Source of the DNA: Rhodobacter sp.
GTDB lineage: Bacteria > Pseudomonadota > Alphaproteobacteria > Rhodobacterales > Rhodobacteraceae
Reading direction: 5' to 3'
NCBI GenBank assembly: GCA_027482795.1
Contig: JAIXVS010000347.1
Location: 1-7,213 of the forward strand
Length of the DNA stretch: 7,213 bases
Shown here: one piece after another, positions 1 through 5,770 of the stretch
Layout of the letters: each line of letters opens with the position of its first letter
Position numbering within the stretch: the first letter of the stretch is position 1
Program-made: the position numbers and the translations under genes
Notes under the pieces: generated by a model
Seen by the model: the letters and a program-made list of their open reading frames with translations, nothing else
Databases searched by the model: none
Told to the model about the DNA's origin: nothing

Positions 1-225
1 CTTGGCGGCGGCCTCTGCCTCGGCGCGGCGGGCGGATTTGACAACATCCAGCGTCATGCCAGGCTTTCTCCACAGCTTGGCCGATTCGCCCCGTTCGCCA
101 AAAGATAGGCAAACAACGGTCACTTGATACCCCATCGCCGCATGTAAGGCGATGGCCCCACCGCAGCGCCACACAAAATCGGCAGCATGGGCAGAAATGA
201 TAAGGGCAGTCTTTGGCGCGGTCAT
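1..225 (-). CDS. galB: 4-oxalomesaconate hydratase (GalB-like, PIG-L/LmbE family), N-terminal 75 residues
   Basis: The reading frame starts with ATG at 225-223 and is still open at base 1, so only the first 75 residues are present. It has the start of the PIG-L/LmbE zinc-hydrolase fold: a hydrophobic first strand, then SAHAADFVWR (residues 11-20). This replaces the usual PHPDDE metal motif of deacetylases with the AHAADF form that I recall for GalB of Pseudomonas putida. CLSFGERGESAKLWRKPGM (39-57) also fits GalB. By family knowledge, GalB hydrates 4-oxalomesaconate to 4-carboxy-4-hydroxy-2-oxoadipate in the gallate/protocatechuate 4,5-cleavage pathway, in the cytoplasm. An AGGA lies about 8 bases upstream of the ATG. 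The gene is divergent from the oxidoreductase/LysR pair, which suggests shared control. The function is assigned from N-terminal resemblance only; another LmbE-family hydrolase is the alternative. Confidence 0.8.
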   Translation of the reverse strand, partial: MTAPKTALIISAHAADFVWRCGGAIALHAAMGYQVTVVCLSFGERGESAKLWRKPGMTLDVVKSARRAEAEAAAK

Positions 226-383
226 GAAGGGATTCCTAAGCAGTTGCTTTGCCCGCAACATGGGCACAAGCGGGGGTAAGGCCAATTCAATTCCTGCGCG
301 CTTTGCATCACTTTTCGCTATAGATGCTTGTAATGCTGAGCGCAGGGCAGCACTGTGGCCTTTAGTTTATGAAGGTTGGCAGG
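226..383. promoter_or_regulatory. Divergent intergenic region between galB and the DUF1932/LysR pair
   Basis: This non-coding stretch separates two divergent genes and must hold both promoters. I found no convincing -35/-10 pair on either strand. The best structure is an inverted repeat, GCATC (305-309) and GATGC (323-327) with a 13-base gap. It contains a T-N11-A (T308, A320) of the kind bound by LysR-type regulators. A direct repeat ATGCT (324-328 and 333-337) partly overlaps its right arm. The double-HTH LysR protein encoded downstream is the natural candidate to bind here. That is inference from layout and a short dyad, so the exact site is uncertain. Confidence 0.4.
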
Positions 384-1241
384 ATGCAAAACATTGGGTT
401 TGTTGGCTTTGGCGAGGCGGGGCTTGCCTTTGCAAAGGGGCTGGGCGGGCGGGCTGCCTTGCTGGCCTATGATGCAAAGCTGGATGATCCTGCGTGCCAA
501 AGCGCGATGCAGGCGCAGATGCAGGCGGGCGGTGCGCAGCCCTGCACCCTTGCTGCCCTAAAGGCGGCTGATGCGGTGTTCTGCCTTGTCACGGCAGATC
601 AGGCGCTTGCCGCAGCGCGCCTTGCCGCGCCATATTTGGCCAAAGGCGCGCTGTGGCTGGATGGAAATTCCTGCGCGCCCAGCACCAAACGCGCCGCCGA
701 TGAGGTGATTACCGCCGCGGGTGGGGCCTATGTCGATATGGCCATCATGGCCCCCGTGCATCCGAAGGGGCATGAAACACCCGTGCTGGTTTCGGGGCCA
801 CATGCTGGGGCTGCCCTGTCCCTGATGCAGCAGTTGGGCATGAAGGGTGCGGGCGCAGGTGCACAGGTTGGCGATGCTTCAACCATCAAGATGCTGCGTT
901 CGGTCATCATCAAAGGGATGGAGGCGCTGACCGCCGAGGCGTTTTTGGCGGCACGGCGGGCGGGGGTGGGACAGGCGGTGATTGCCTCGTTGCAGGCATC
1001 GGACGGCGCTATCGATTGGCAGGCGCGTGGGGCCTATAATTTGGAACGGATGCTGGTGCATGGCGCGCGCCGCGCTGCCGAAATGCAAGAGGTTGTCCGC
1101 TGTCTGCAAGATTTGGGGCTGCCCAGCCGCATGGCATCGGCCACGGCAACATGGCAGGCAGACCTTGCCGCATTGGGCCCAGCGGCTGGCCCCGATGATC
1201 TGGCCGCGCGCGCCGATTTGGTGTTGCAGGCGCTGACATGA
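384..1241 (+). CDS. NAD(P)-dependent oxidoreductase, 6-phosphogluconate dehydrogenase-like with DUF1932 C-terminal domain
   Basis: A 285-residue member of the beta-hydroxyacid dehydrogenase/6PGDH superfamily. The N-terminal Rossmann domain has GFGEAG (residues 8-13, the GxGxxG loop). An aspartate at residue 30, at the end of the second strand, suggests NAD preference. GNSCAPSTK (94-102) and DMAIMAPVHPKG (118-129) sit where the substrate loops of this family lie. K169 in GDASTIKML is the likely catalytic lysine. The helical C-terminal part (about 180-255) resembles DUF1932. I chose the ATG at 384 because GAAGG sits 8 bases upstream; the ATG at 369 has no ribosome-binding site. Its stop overlaps the LysR start (ATGA, 1238-1241), so the two are translationally coupled. 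Next to galB, it probably reduces or oxidises a 2-hydroxy/2-oxo acid intermediate of ring-cleavage metabolism, but I cannot name the substrate. Confidence 0.75.
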   Translation: MQNIGFVGFGEAGLAFAKGLGGRAALLAYDAKLDDPACQSAMQAQMQAGGAQPCTLAALKAADAVFCLVTADQALAAARLAAPYLAKGALWLDGNSCAPSTKRAADEVITAAGGAYVDMAIMAPVHPKGHETPVLVSGPHAGAALSLMQQLGMKGAGAGAQVGDASTIKMLRSVIIKGMEALTAEAFLAARRAGVGQAVIASLQASDGAIDWQARGAYNLERMLVHGARRAAEMQEVVRCLQDLGLPSRMASATATWQADLAALGPAAGPDDLAARADLVLQALT

Positions 1242-2404
1242 CCATCAGTCTGCGGCATTTGCGCATTGTGCTGGGGGTGGCGGATACGCGGTCGCTGACC
1301 CAAGCGGCGGCGTTGGCGCGTGTGTCGCAGCCTGCGGTTTCTGCGGCACTCAATGGCATCGAAGCGGCCTATGGCACGCCGATTTTTCTGCGGCACCCGT
1401 CAGGATTTACCCTGACCCCTGCAGGCGAGGCTGTGGCCCTGCGCATTCGCCGCGCGTTTTCGCTGCTTGACCCAGCCTTGGCCGACCTTGCCCCGCGCCT
1501 GACGCTAACGGCCACAATCGCCCAACTTACTGCATTGATTGCGGTGTCCGAATGCGAAAGCTTTTCTGGTGCCGCGCGTAAGCTAGGCTTGGCGCAGCCC
1601 AGCGTGCACCGCGCCGTGCGCCAAATTGAACGCGAAGCAGGGCGCGCGCTGTTTGATCGCAGCCCGCATGGGGTGATTGCCACGCGCGCCGTGCGCCAAT
1701 TGGCCATTGCCGCCCGCCTAGCCTTTACCGAGATGGAACACGCCAAGGCCGATGTGGCCGACCTTGCAGGGCGCGAGGTTGGGCGCATTATCATTGGCGC
1801 AATGCCGCTGTCGCGCGCCGTGCTGCTGGGCCCCGCCATTGCCCAGTTTCGCGCCGCATGGAAAAGCCTACCTTTGCAGGTGATCGAAGGGCCCTATGCG
1901 GAACTTCTTCTTGGCCTTGCGCGCGGCGAGGTGGATTTCTTGATTGGCGCGCTGCGCCCATCCAGCGATGACGTGCACCAAGAGGCGTTGTTTTATGATG
2001 AGCTGTCCATCGTCGCGCGCCCTGATCACCCCGTTTTGCAGGGTGCGGCCAATTTGCAAGATTTGGCACAGTTTCCGTGGGTTGTGCCCGCGTTGGCCAC
2101 CCCCGCGCGGGATCACTTTCGGGCGATGTTTGCAGGCAATGGGATAGAGGTTCCGCAAAACTTGGTGGAAACAGGATCGATGGTTTTGCTGGCCGATTTG
2201 GTGGAAAAATCTGATCATTTGGGCTTTGTGTCGCGCAGGCAAGTCGCGCGCGATATTGCGCAGGGGCGGCTGGCGCGGGTGCCCTATACGCCGCAGGGCA
2301 CGCTGCGCCCCATCGGGCTGACCACGCGCAAAAACTGGCACCCGACGCGGGCGCAGAATGATATGATTGCCATTCTGCGCAATCTGGCCAAGGGCCTTGG
2401 TTAG
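1238..2404 (+). CDS. LysR-type transcriptional regulator with two tandem N-terminal winged-helix domains
   Basis: A 388-residue LysR-type regulator, about 90 residues longer than the usual 300. The extra length is a second DNA-binding domain. The first HTH covers about residues 4-62 (LTQAAALARVSQPAVSAALN, then the wing to TPAGE). The second covers about 93-151 (FSGAARKLGLAQPSVHRAVR, then FDRSPHG). The two QPAV/QPSV motifs are 89 residues apart. A single effector-binding domain follows (about 180-385), starting at GRIIIGAMPLSRAVLLGPAI and including LARGEVDFLIGALRP. The start codon lies inside the stop of the upstream dehydrogenase gene, with AGG 7 bases before it. It most likely controls the divergent galB/dehydrogenase promoters in response to a ring-cleavage intermediate; that role is inferred from position. 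It converges on the MarR gene with only 6 bases between stops, and I see no strong terminator there. Confidence 0.85.
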   Translation: MTISLRHLRIVLGVADTRSLTQAAALARVSQPAVSAALNGIEAAYGTPIFLRHPSGFTLTPAGEAVALRIRRAFSLLDPALADLAPRLTLTATIAQLTALIAVSECESFSGAARKLGLAQPSVHRAVRQIEREAGRALFDRSPHGVIATRAVRQLAIAARLAFTEMEHAKADVADLAGREVGRIIIGAMPLSRAVLLGPAIAQFRAAWKSLPLQVIEGPYAELLLGLARGEVDFLIGALRPSSDDVHQEALFYDELSIVARPDHPVLQGAANLQDLAQFPWVVPALATPARDHFRAMFAGNGIEVPQNLVETGSMVLLADLVEKSDHLGFVSRRQVARDIAQGRLARVPYTPQGTLRPIGLTTRKNWHPTRAQNDMIAILRNLAKGLG

Positions 2405-2410
2405 ACCAGC

Positions 2411-2887
2411 TTACCCAGCGGTCAATTTCCGAAACTTTCGCAAAATGCGCTGCAGTTCAGTTTTCTCAGCCTCGGTCAGGCAGGCGAACAGGCTGCTTTC
2501 ATGCGCGGCAGCAGATGCTTTGGCTTTGGCCGCCAATTGCTGGCCTGCTGTGGTGGGCATTAATGCATGACGCCGCCGATCTTGGGCCACGGGCGCGCGG
2601 ACGATCAAGCCGCGCCCTGCCAATTCGTCAATAATGGTGACAAGGTTGGATCGTTCGATTTGCAGCGCATCGGCCAATTGAGTTTGCGTCAGCCCAGGTT
2701 CGCCCACAATGATCGACAGGGCCGAAAAGGACACCGCGCGCAGATCATAATCTGACAGCGCGCGCGCGAAATCGGCCTGCACGATGGATAGGGCGCGTTT
2801 CATGGCATAGCCGATAAAGCCCGATAAATGGCGGTCGGTTTCTTGCGGCGCGCTTATCGCAATGTCTTGGTCGGCGATTGTATCCAT
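2411..2887 (-). CDS. MarR-family transcriptional regulator, probable hydroxycinnamoyl-CoA-responsive repressor
   Basis: A 158-residue MarR-type dimeric repressor. The winged helix-turn-helix is visible: LTQTQLADALQIERSNLVTI (residues 67-86) is the HTH with its recognition helix. RAPVAQDRRRHALMPT (97-112) is the wing, with the family's conserved Asp-x-Arg (D103-R105). Flanking N- and C-terminal helices fit the dimerisation region. I chose the ATG at 2887 because GGAG lies about 10 bases upstream and the length is typical; an in-frame ATG at 2938 lacks a ribosome-binding site. It lies 113 bp downstream of the dehydrogenase gene on the same strand. MarR proteins control hydroxycinnamate genes elsewhere (CouR of Rhodopseudomonas palustris, FerC of Sphingobium SYK-6, CouR of Rhodococcus), binding the CoA thioester as ligand. 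By analogy this one should repress the flanking catabolic genes. The family call is firm; the ligand is inferred. Confidence 0.85.
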   Translation of the reverse strand: MDTIADQDIAISAPQETDRHLSGFIGYAMKRALSIVQADFARALSDYDLRAVSFSALSIIVGEPGLTQTQLADALQIERSNLVTIIDELAGRGLIVRAPVAQDRRRHALMPTTAGQQLAAKAKASAAAHESSLFACLTEAEKTELQRILRKFRKLTAG

Positions 2888-2957
2888 AAGATGCGGCTCC
2901 GATGGTCTGCCGTGCCAGTATGATTGCGGCAAAGCCAATTAGCAATGCTTTACCAAT

Positions 2958-2972
2958 GTTTTGCGCTAGAAC
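2958..2972. promoter_or_regulatory. Possible weak MarR operator upstream of the marR gene
   Basis: This 15-base stretch (GTTTTGCGCTAGAAC) agrees with the left operator of the divergent fcs/hydratase promoter (GTTATTTGATATAAC) at 10 of 15 positions. It is followed by the same AATA, giving 14 of 19 over the longer stretch. The outer GTT/AAC arms are intact; the inner pairs are not. It lies 71-85 bases before the MarR start codon. On the minus strand it overlaps a poor -35-like TTGTTC (2975-2970). This would fit autoregulation, but the match is modest and could be chance. Confidence 0.3.
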
Positions 2973-2982
2973 AATACCCAGC

Positions 2983-3012
2983 CCGCCCACACAGCGCTGC
3001 CTATTTGGGCGG
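2983..3012 (-). other. Inverted repeat at the 3' end of the SDR gene (weak terminator or processing hairpin)
   Basis: CCGCCCA (2983-2989) and TGGGCGG (3006-3012) form a perfect 7-bp GC-rich stem around a 16-base loop. The loop contains the self-complementary CAGCGCTG (2992-2999). On the minus strand the stem begins inside the last codons of the dehydrogenase gene and ends just after its stop. There is no run of T after the stem, so it is not a standard intrinsic terminator. It could weaken read-through into marR or stabilise the upstream mRNA. Function unknown. Confidence 0.3.
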
Positions 3013-3762
3013 CAGGCGCACCCCGCCATCCAAACGGATCACTTCGCCGTTCAGATAGCTGTTGGTCAGGCACATCAACACCACGTCGGCAAATTCGGCA
3101 GGATCGCCAAGGCGGGGCGGAAAGGGGATTGATCCCGCAATGCCAGCCTGCACATCGGCGGGCAATTCGGCCAGCAGCGGCGTTAGGAAAATTCCGGGGG
3201 CCACCGTGTTCACCCGAATGCCAAACCGCGCCAATTCGCGCGCGGCGGGAAGGGCCATGGCAACAATCCCGCCTTTGGATGCCGCATAGGCCGCCTGCCC
3301 AATTTGCCCATCAAAGGCGGCGACCGATGCGGTGTTCACAATTGCCCCGCGCGCGCCATCGCCATCGGGATCATTACCTTGCATCCGCGCGGCTGCCAGC
3401 CGCAGCATGTTGAATGTTCCAATCAGGTTCACGTGAATAGTGCGTTCAAATGCGCCCAGATCCATCGGCCCATCGCGCCCGACAATGCGCGACGCCCCGC
3501 CGATTCCTGCGCAATTGACCAGCCCGCGCAAGGGGCCCATAGCGGCAATCGCCGCATCCAGCGCCGCGCCTGCGTTGGCATCCGTTACGTCCAGCGTCAG
3601 GGCGTGGCCACCCACAGATGCGGCCACGCGCGCCGCGGCATCGCTGCTGCGGTCAATCACCGTCACCCGCGCACCGCGCGCTGCCAAGGCGCGGGCAACA
3701 GCCTCGCCTAGGCCCGAACCGCCGCCTGTCACTGCAATATGTGCGCTTGTCAACTGCATCAT
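3001..3762 (-). CDS. SDR-family NAD-dependent 3-hydroxyacyl-CoA dehydrogenase (HSD10-like)
   Basis: A 253-residue classical short-chain dehydrogenase. It has the cofactor loop TGGGSGLG (residues 12-19), D37 after the second strand (NAD-preferring), NCAG (83-86), N112, S146 in the NTASVAAF segment, and the catalytic pair Y159/K163 in YAASK. NTASVAAFDGQIGQAAYAAS, IPFPPRLGDPAE and the ending LNGEVIRLDGGVR closely resemble mammalian HSD10 (3-hydroxyacyl-CoA/2-methyl-3-hydroxybutyryl-CoA dehydrogenase). It therefore probably oxidises a 3-hydroxyacyl-CoA to the 3-oxo form. Here that would be the hydrated feruloyl- or coumaroyl-CoA. The start is one of two adjacent ATGs; I took 3762, with AAGG 7 bases before it and an ATGA overlap with the ligase stop. 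ATG 3759 is equally possible. Coupling to the ligase supports a role in side-chain beta-oxidation. The HSD10-like call is strong; the substrate is inferred. Confidence 0.85.
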   Translation of the reverse strand: MMQLTSAHIAVTGGGSGLGEAVARALAARGARVTVIDRSSDAAARVAASVGGHALTLDVTDANAGAALDAAIAAMGPLRGLVNCAGIGGASRIVGRDGPMDLGAFERTIHVNLIGTFNMLRLAAARMQGNDPDGDGARGAIVNTASVAAFDGQIGQAAYAASKGGIVAMALPAARELARFGIRVNTVAPGIFLTPLLAELPADVQAGIAGSIPFPPRLGDPAEFADVVLMCLTNSYLNGEVIRLDGGVRLPPK

Positions 3763-5594
3763 TTCTTCACCTTCCAATCGGCGGTAATCACCGCAGGGTC
3801 ACCTGCCCAAAGGCTGGCCACCAAATCTGCCCGCTCGCGCAACACAGCCCGCTGATTGACCGACCCCTTATCTGTGACCTCGCCCGCCGCAAAGCTAAGC
3901 GGCTGGGCCATAACGCGCGCGGCCACCACCCGCGCCGCGCTGCCTGTGGCAGTGCGGGCATGGGCAGACAGAGCGTCAGTCAGGGCGTCTCGCACAGCGG
4001 GATGGGCCAAAACATCCTCGGCGCTGGCGGCCGCACTTGCACCCGCAATATCGCGCAAACTGGCCCAGTTCGGCACCAACAGCGCGCGCAGATCGTCCTT
4101 TTCCTCGCCCGCGATGACCGCATCGGAAATCAGCCCGCCCATGGCATTGACCAGTGCGGCCCGCAGCGCGCCGACAGCCACCCAAGTGCCTGTAGCCAGC
4201 TTGAAATTCTCGGCCAAGCGGCCATCAAAGATAAAGCCCGCGCTTGGGTTGCCCTCTTCGGCAAAACGCAGGGCATCGCCCAGTTTGTAATAACCTTCAT
4301 CGTCAAAGGCATCTGCCGTAAGCGCCGCATTGCGCCAATATCCGGGCGTGATCGATGGGCTTTTCAGCCGCGCCTCTAACTTACCCTCTTGCGGAACCAG
4401 TTTCAGGGTAACCCCCAGCGCAGGCACGCCAATGTTACCGGGCCGATCTTTCTTGTCGGCGTAATACAGCGCAAACGGCCCCGTTTCGGTGGCGCCAAGG
4501 CCAGATACAATCGGCACGCCCCCATCCACATGGCGGGCCGCGACCAAGGCCAGCCTATCCCAAACGGGCTGGCTCATCCCTGCTCCTGCATACATCAGCA
4601 TCCGCAGGCGCGAGAAGAAAGTATTGGTCAGGGCGGTGTCAGTCTCCATCGCGTCTAGCAAAAACTGATAACCGATGGGCACGTTGAAATACCATGTCGG
4701 GGCCACTTCGCGCAGGGTGCGGATGGTTTTGCCAATATCGGCAGGGGTTGGGCGGCCGTCGTCGATGTAATAGGTGCCGCCGTTATAAATCGCCATGTTG
4801 AACACTTTGTTGCCGCTGGCGGTGTGGTTCCACGGGGCCCAATCCACCAAAACGGGCGGCTCTGCGGCCAAAAAGTCATAGGCGGCGGCAACCATGGCCT
4901 GATTGGCGCACAGCATTTGTTGGGTTTGGATCACCGCCTTGGGGCTGCCTGTGGTGCCCGAGGTGAACAGGAACTTGGCCACAGTATCAGGGCCAACAGC
5001 GGCATGGGCCGCGCGGGCAGCATCGGAAACGGGCGTGTTCAACAGGTTATCATAGGCCAAATAGGGCCGCGCATCGCTGCGGCCTGTTTGACTGACCAGC
5101 GGCACATCGGGGGCCAAAACCGCATCAATCGCAGGCAGAAATTTACCCGCATGATCGGCAAAAACCATCCCTGGCGTTAATTGTTCGATCACTGATGCCA
5201 GCTTGCCGCGATCATCGCCAGATAAGGCATAGGCCGGCGAAAGCGCTGCCGAAGGGATGCCCACATGCTGCGCGCCCAGTGCCATGAGGGCGTGCGACAA
5301 GCTGTTGCCTGATAGAATCAACAGCGGGCGATCCACCGAAAGGCCCGCCGCCAGCAAGGCAGACCCAATGGCCCATATCGCCTGTGCGCCCTGCCCATAG
5401 CTGACGCGCAGCCACTGCCCATCTGCGCCACGTTCGGCCATCCAAATACGGTCAGGGTCAGTGTTGGCCCAATGCAAAAAACGTTCGGTCATGCAGCGCG
5501 GCCAGTCTTGCAGGCCCGCCGATTGCCGTATCAGGATGCTGCCATCGGCTTGCGTTTCGCTGACCAAGCCTGTTCTATCATAGGCACTTTGCAT
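3759..5594 (-). CDS. fcs: Feruloyl-CoA synthase (AMP-forming hydroxycinnamate:CoA ligase)
   Basis: A 611-residue ANL-superfamily ligase of the length and type annotated as feruloyl-CoA synthase. Visible core motifs are the phosphate-binding loop FLFTSGTTGSPKAV (residues 208-221), GLGATETGPF (365-374), the ribose-binding YYKLGD (435-440), the hinge region FDGRLAENFKLATGTW (456-471), and the C-terminal EVTDKGSVNQR (572-582), where K576 would be the adenylation lysine. DWAPWNHTASGNKVFN (251-266) is also typical of this subfamily. It activates ferulate, p-coumarate or caffeate with ATP and CoA, the entry step of hydroxycinnamate catabolism in the cytoplasm. It overlaps the SDR gene by 4 bp and is divergent from the hydratase, sharing an AT-rich operator region. 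A G-rich stretch precedes the ATG. Family confidence is high; which hydroxycinnamate is preferred cannot be read from the sequence. Confidence 0.92.
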   Translation of the reverse strand: MQSAYDRTGLVSETQADGSILIRQSAGLQDWPRCMTERFLHWANTDPDRIWMAERGADGQWLRVSYGQGAQAIWAIGSALLAAGLSVDRPLLILSGNSLSHALMALGAQHVGIPSAALSPAYALSGDDRGKLASVIEQLTPGMVFADHAGKFLPAIDAVLAPDVPLVSQTGRSDARPYLAYDNLLNTPVSDAARAAHAAVGPDTVAKFLFTSGTTGSPKAVIQTQQMLCANQAMVAAAYDFLAAEPPVLVDWAPWNHTASGNKVFNMAIYNGGTYYIDDGRPTPADIGKTIRTLREVAPTWYFNVPIGYQFLLDAMETDTALTNTFFSRLRMLMYAGAGMSQPVWDRLALVAARHVDGGVPIVSGLGATETGPFALYYADKKDRPGNIGVPALGVTLKLVPQEGKLEARLKSPSITPGYWRNAALTADAFDDEGYYKLGDALRFAEEGNPSAGFIFDGRLAENFKLATGTWVAVGALRAALVNAMGGLISDAVIAGEEKDDLRALLVPNWASLRDIAGASAAASAEDVLAHPAVRDALTDALSAHARTATGSAARVVAARVMAQPLSFAAGEVTDKGSVNQRAVLRERADLVASLWAGDPAVITADWKVKK

Positions 5595-5609
5595 GTTTCC
5601 CCCCGAAAC
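5595..5609 (-). promoter_or_regulatory. Small inverted repeat carrying the fcs ribosome-binding site
   Basis: On the minus strand the 15 bases directly before the fcs ATG read GTTTC-GGGGG-GAAAC. This is a perfect 5-bp stem with an all-G loop, and the last stem base touches the start codon. The only Shine-Dalgarno-like sequence is the G run in this loop and the first stem base after it. A weak hairpin here could modulate ribosome access, but a 5-bp stem with A/T pairs is marginal and may have no role. Confidence 0.35.
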
Positions 5610-5644
5610 CGCTGCTCGCCCCGCGCGTATGCAGGGCGCATATA

Positions 5645-5659
5645 GTTATTTGATATAAC
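5645..5659. promoter_or_regulatory. Probable MarR operator, fcs-proximal copy
   Basis: GTTATTTGATATAAC is an imperfect palindrome centred on base 5652; six of seven base pairs match. It shares the exact 11-mer ATATAACAATA (5653-5663) with the second copy 67 bp away. Its centre is 58 bases before the fcs start. Size, AT content and symmetry fit MarR-family operators, and a MarR gene lies in the same cluster. On the minus strand it touches a possible -10 (TATTGT, 5663-5658), so binding would block fcs-SDR transcription. Confidence 0.65.
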
Positions 5660-5686
5660 AATAATCGGGCAGCGGCATTTCCGCAA
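5658..5686 (-). promoter_or_regulatory. fcs: Tentative fcs promoter
   Basis: On the minus strand TTGCGG (5686-5681) and TATTGT (5663-5658) are separated by 17 bases. They match the sigma70 consensus at only three and four positions. It is the best-spaced pair I found upstream of fcs, and its -10 overlaps the palindromic operator. Weak evidence; other placements in this AT-rich region are possible. Confidence 0.3.
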
Positions 5687-5697
5687 GACAAGAGTTG

Positions 5698-5726
5698 TTT
5701 ACAGAATAATATTTATATCATATAAC
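5698..5726 (+). promoter_or_regulatory. Sigma70-type promoter for the hydratase-amidohydrolase operon
   Basis: TTTACA (5698-5703) and TATAAC (5721-5726) are separated by exactly 17 bases, each one base from the consensus. Transcription would start near 5733, leaving a leader of roughly 38 bases before the ATG at 5771. The second palindromic operator covers the end of the spacer and the entire -10, which fits simple repression by occlusion. Confidence 0.65.
5712..5726. promoter_or_regulatory. Probable MarR operator, hydratase-proximal copy
   Basis: TTTATATCATATAAC contains the perfect 13-base palindrome TTATAT-C-ATATAA centred on 5719. It differs from the fcs-proximal operator at only three of 15 positions, and the following AATA is also shared. 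Its centre is 52 bases before the hydratase start, nearly mirroring the 58 bases on the other side. It overlaps the -10 of the hydratase promoter. Confidence 0.65.
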
Positions 5727-5770
5727 AATATCCAGACCCGCAGGGGAAACCTATTTGCACGAGGCCTAAC

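Noticed and set aside
152..472. Plus-strand frame of 106 codons crossing the galB start, the intergenic region and the dehydrogenase start
   Set aside because: It overlaps two motif-supported genes in other frames and has no ribosome-binding site or recognisable sequence.
2399..2416. Short inverted repeat TGGT-TAG-ACCA between the convergent LysR and MarR genes as a bidirectional terminator
   Set aside because: Only a 4-bp stem with a 3-base loop and no T run on either side; too weak to call.
2888..2938. Upstream ATG (2938) giving a 17-residue longer MarR protein
   Set aside because: No Shine-Dalgarno sequence before it, and the extension would exceed the usual MarR length; ATG 2887 has GGAG at suitable distance.
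3763..3777. TTG start at 3777 giving a slightly longer SDR
   Set aside because: TTG is a rare start, no ribosome-binding site precedes it, and it would place the true AAGG site inside the coding region.
3618..4379. Plus-strand frame of 253 codons opposite the SDR and feruloyl-CoA synthase genes
   Set aside because: The translation is compositionally odd (Arg/His/Gln-rich) without domain motifs, and both genes on the other strand are well supported.
5628..5642. Inverted repeat TATGC-N5-GCATA in the fcs leader
   Set aside because: Five-base arms with no similarity to the two MarR-type palindromes and no clear relation to a promoter; probably chance.
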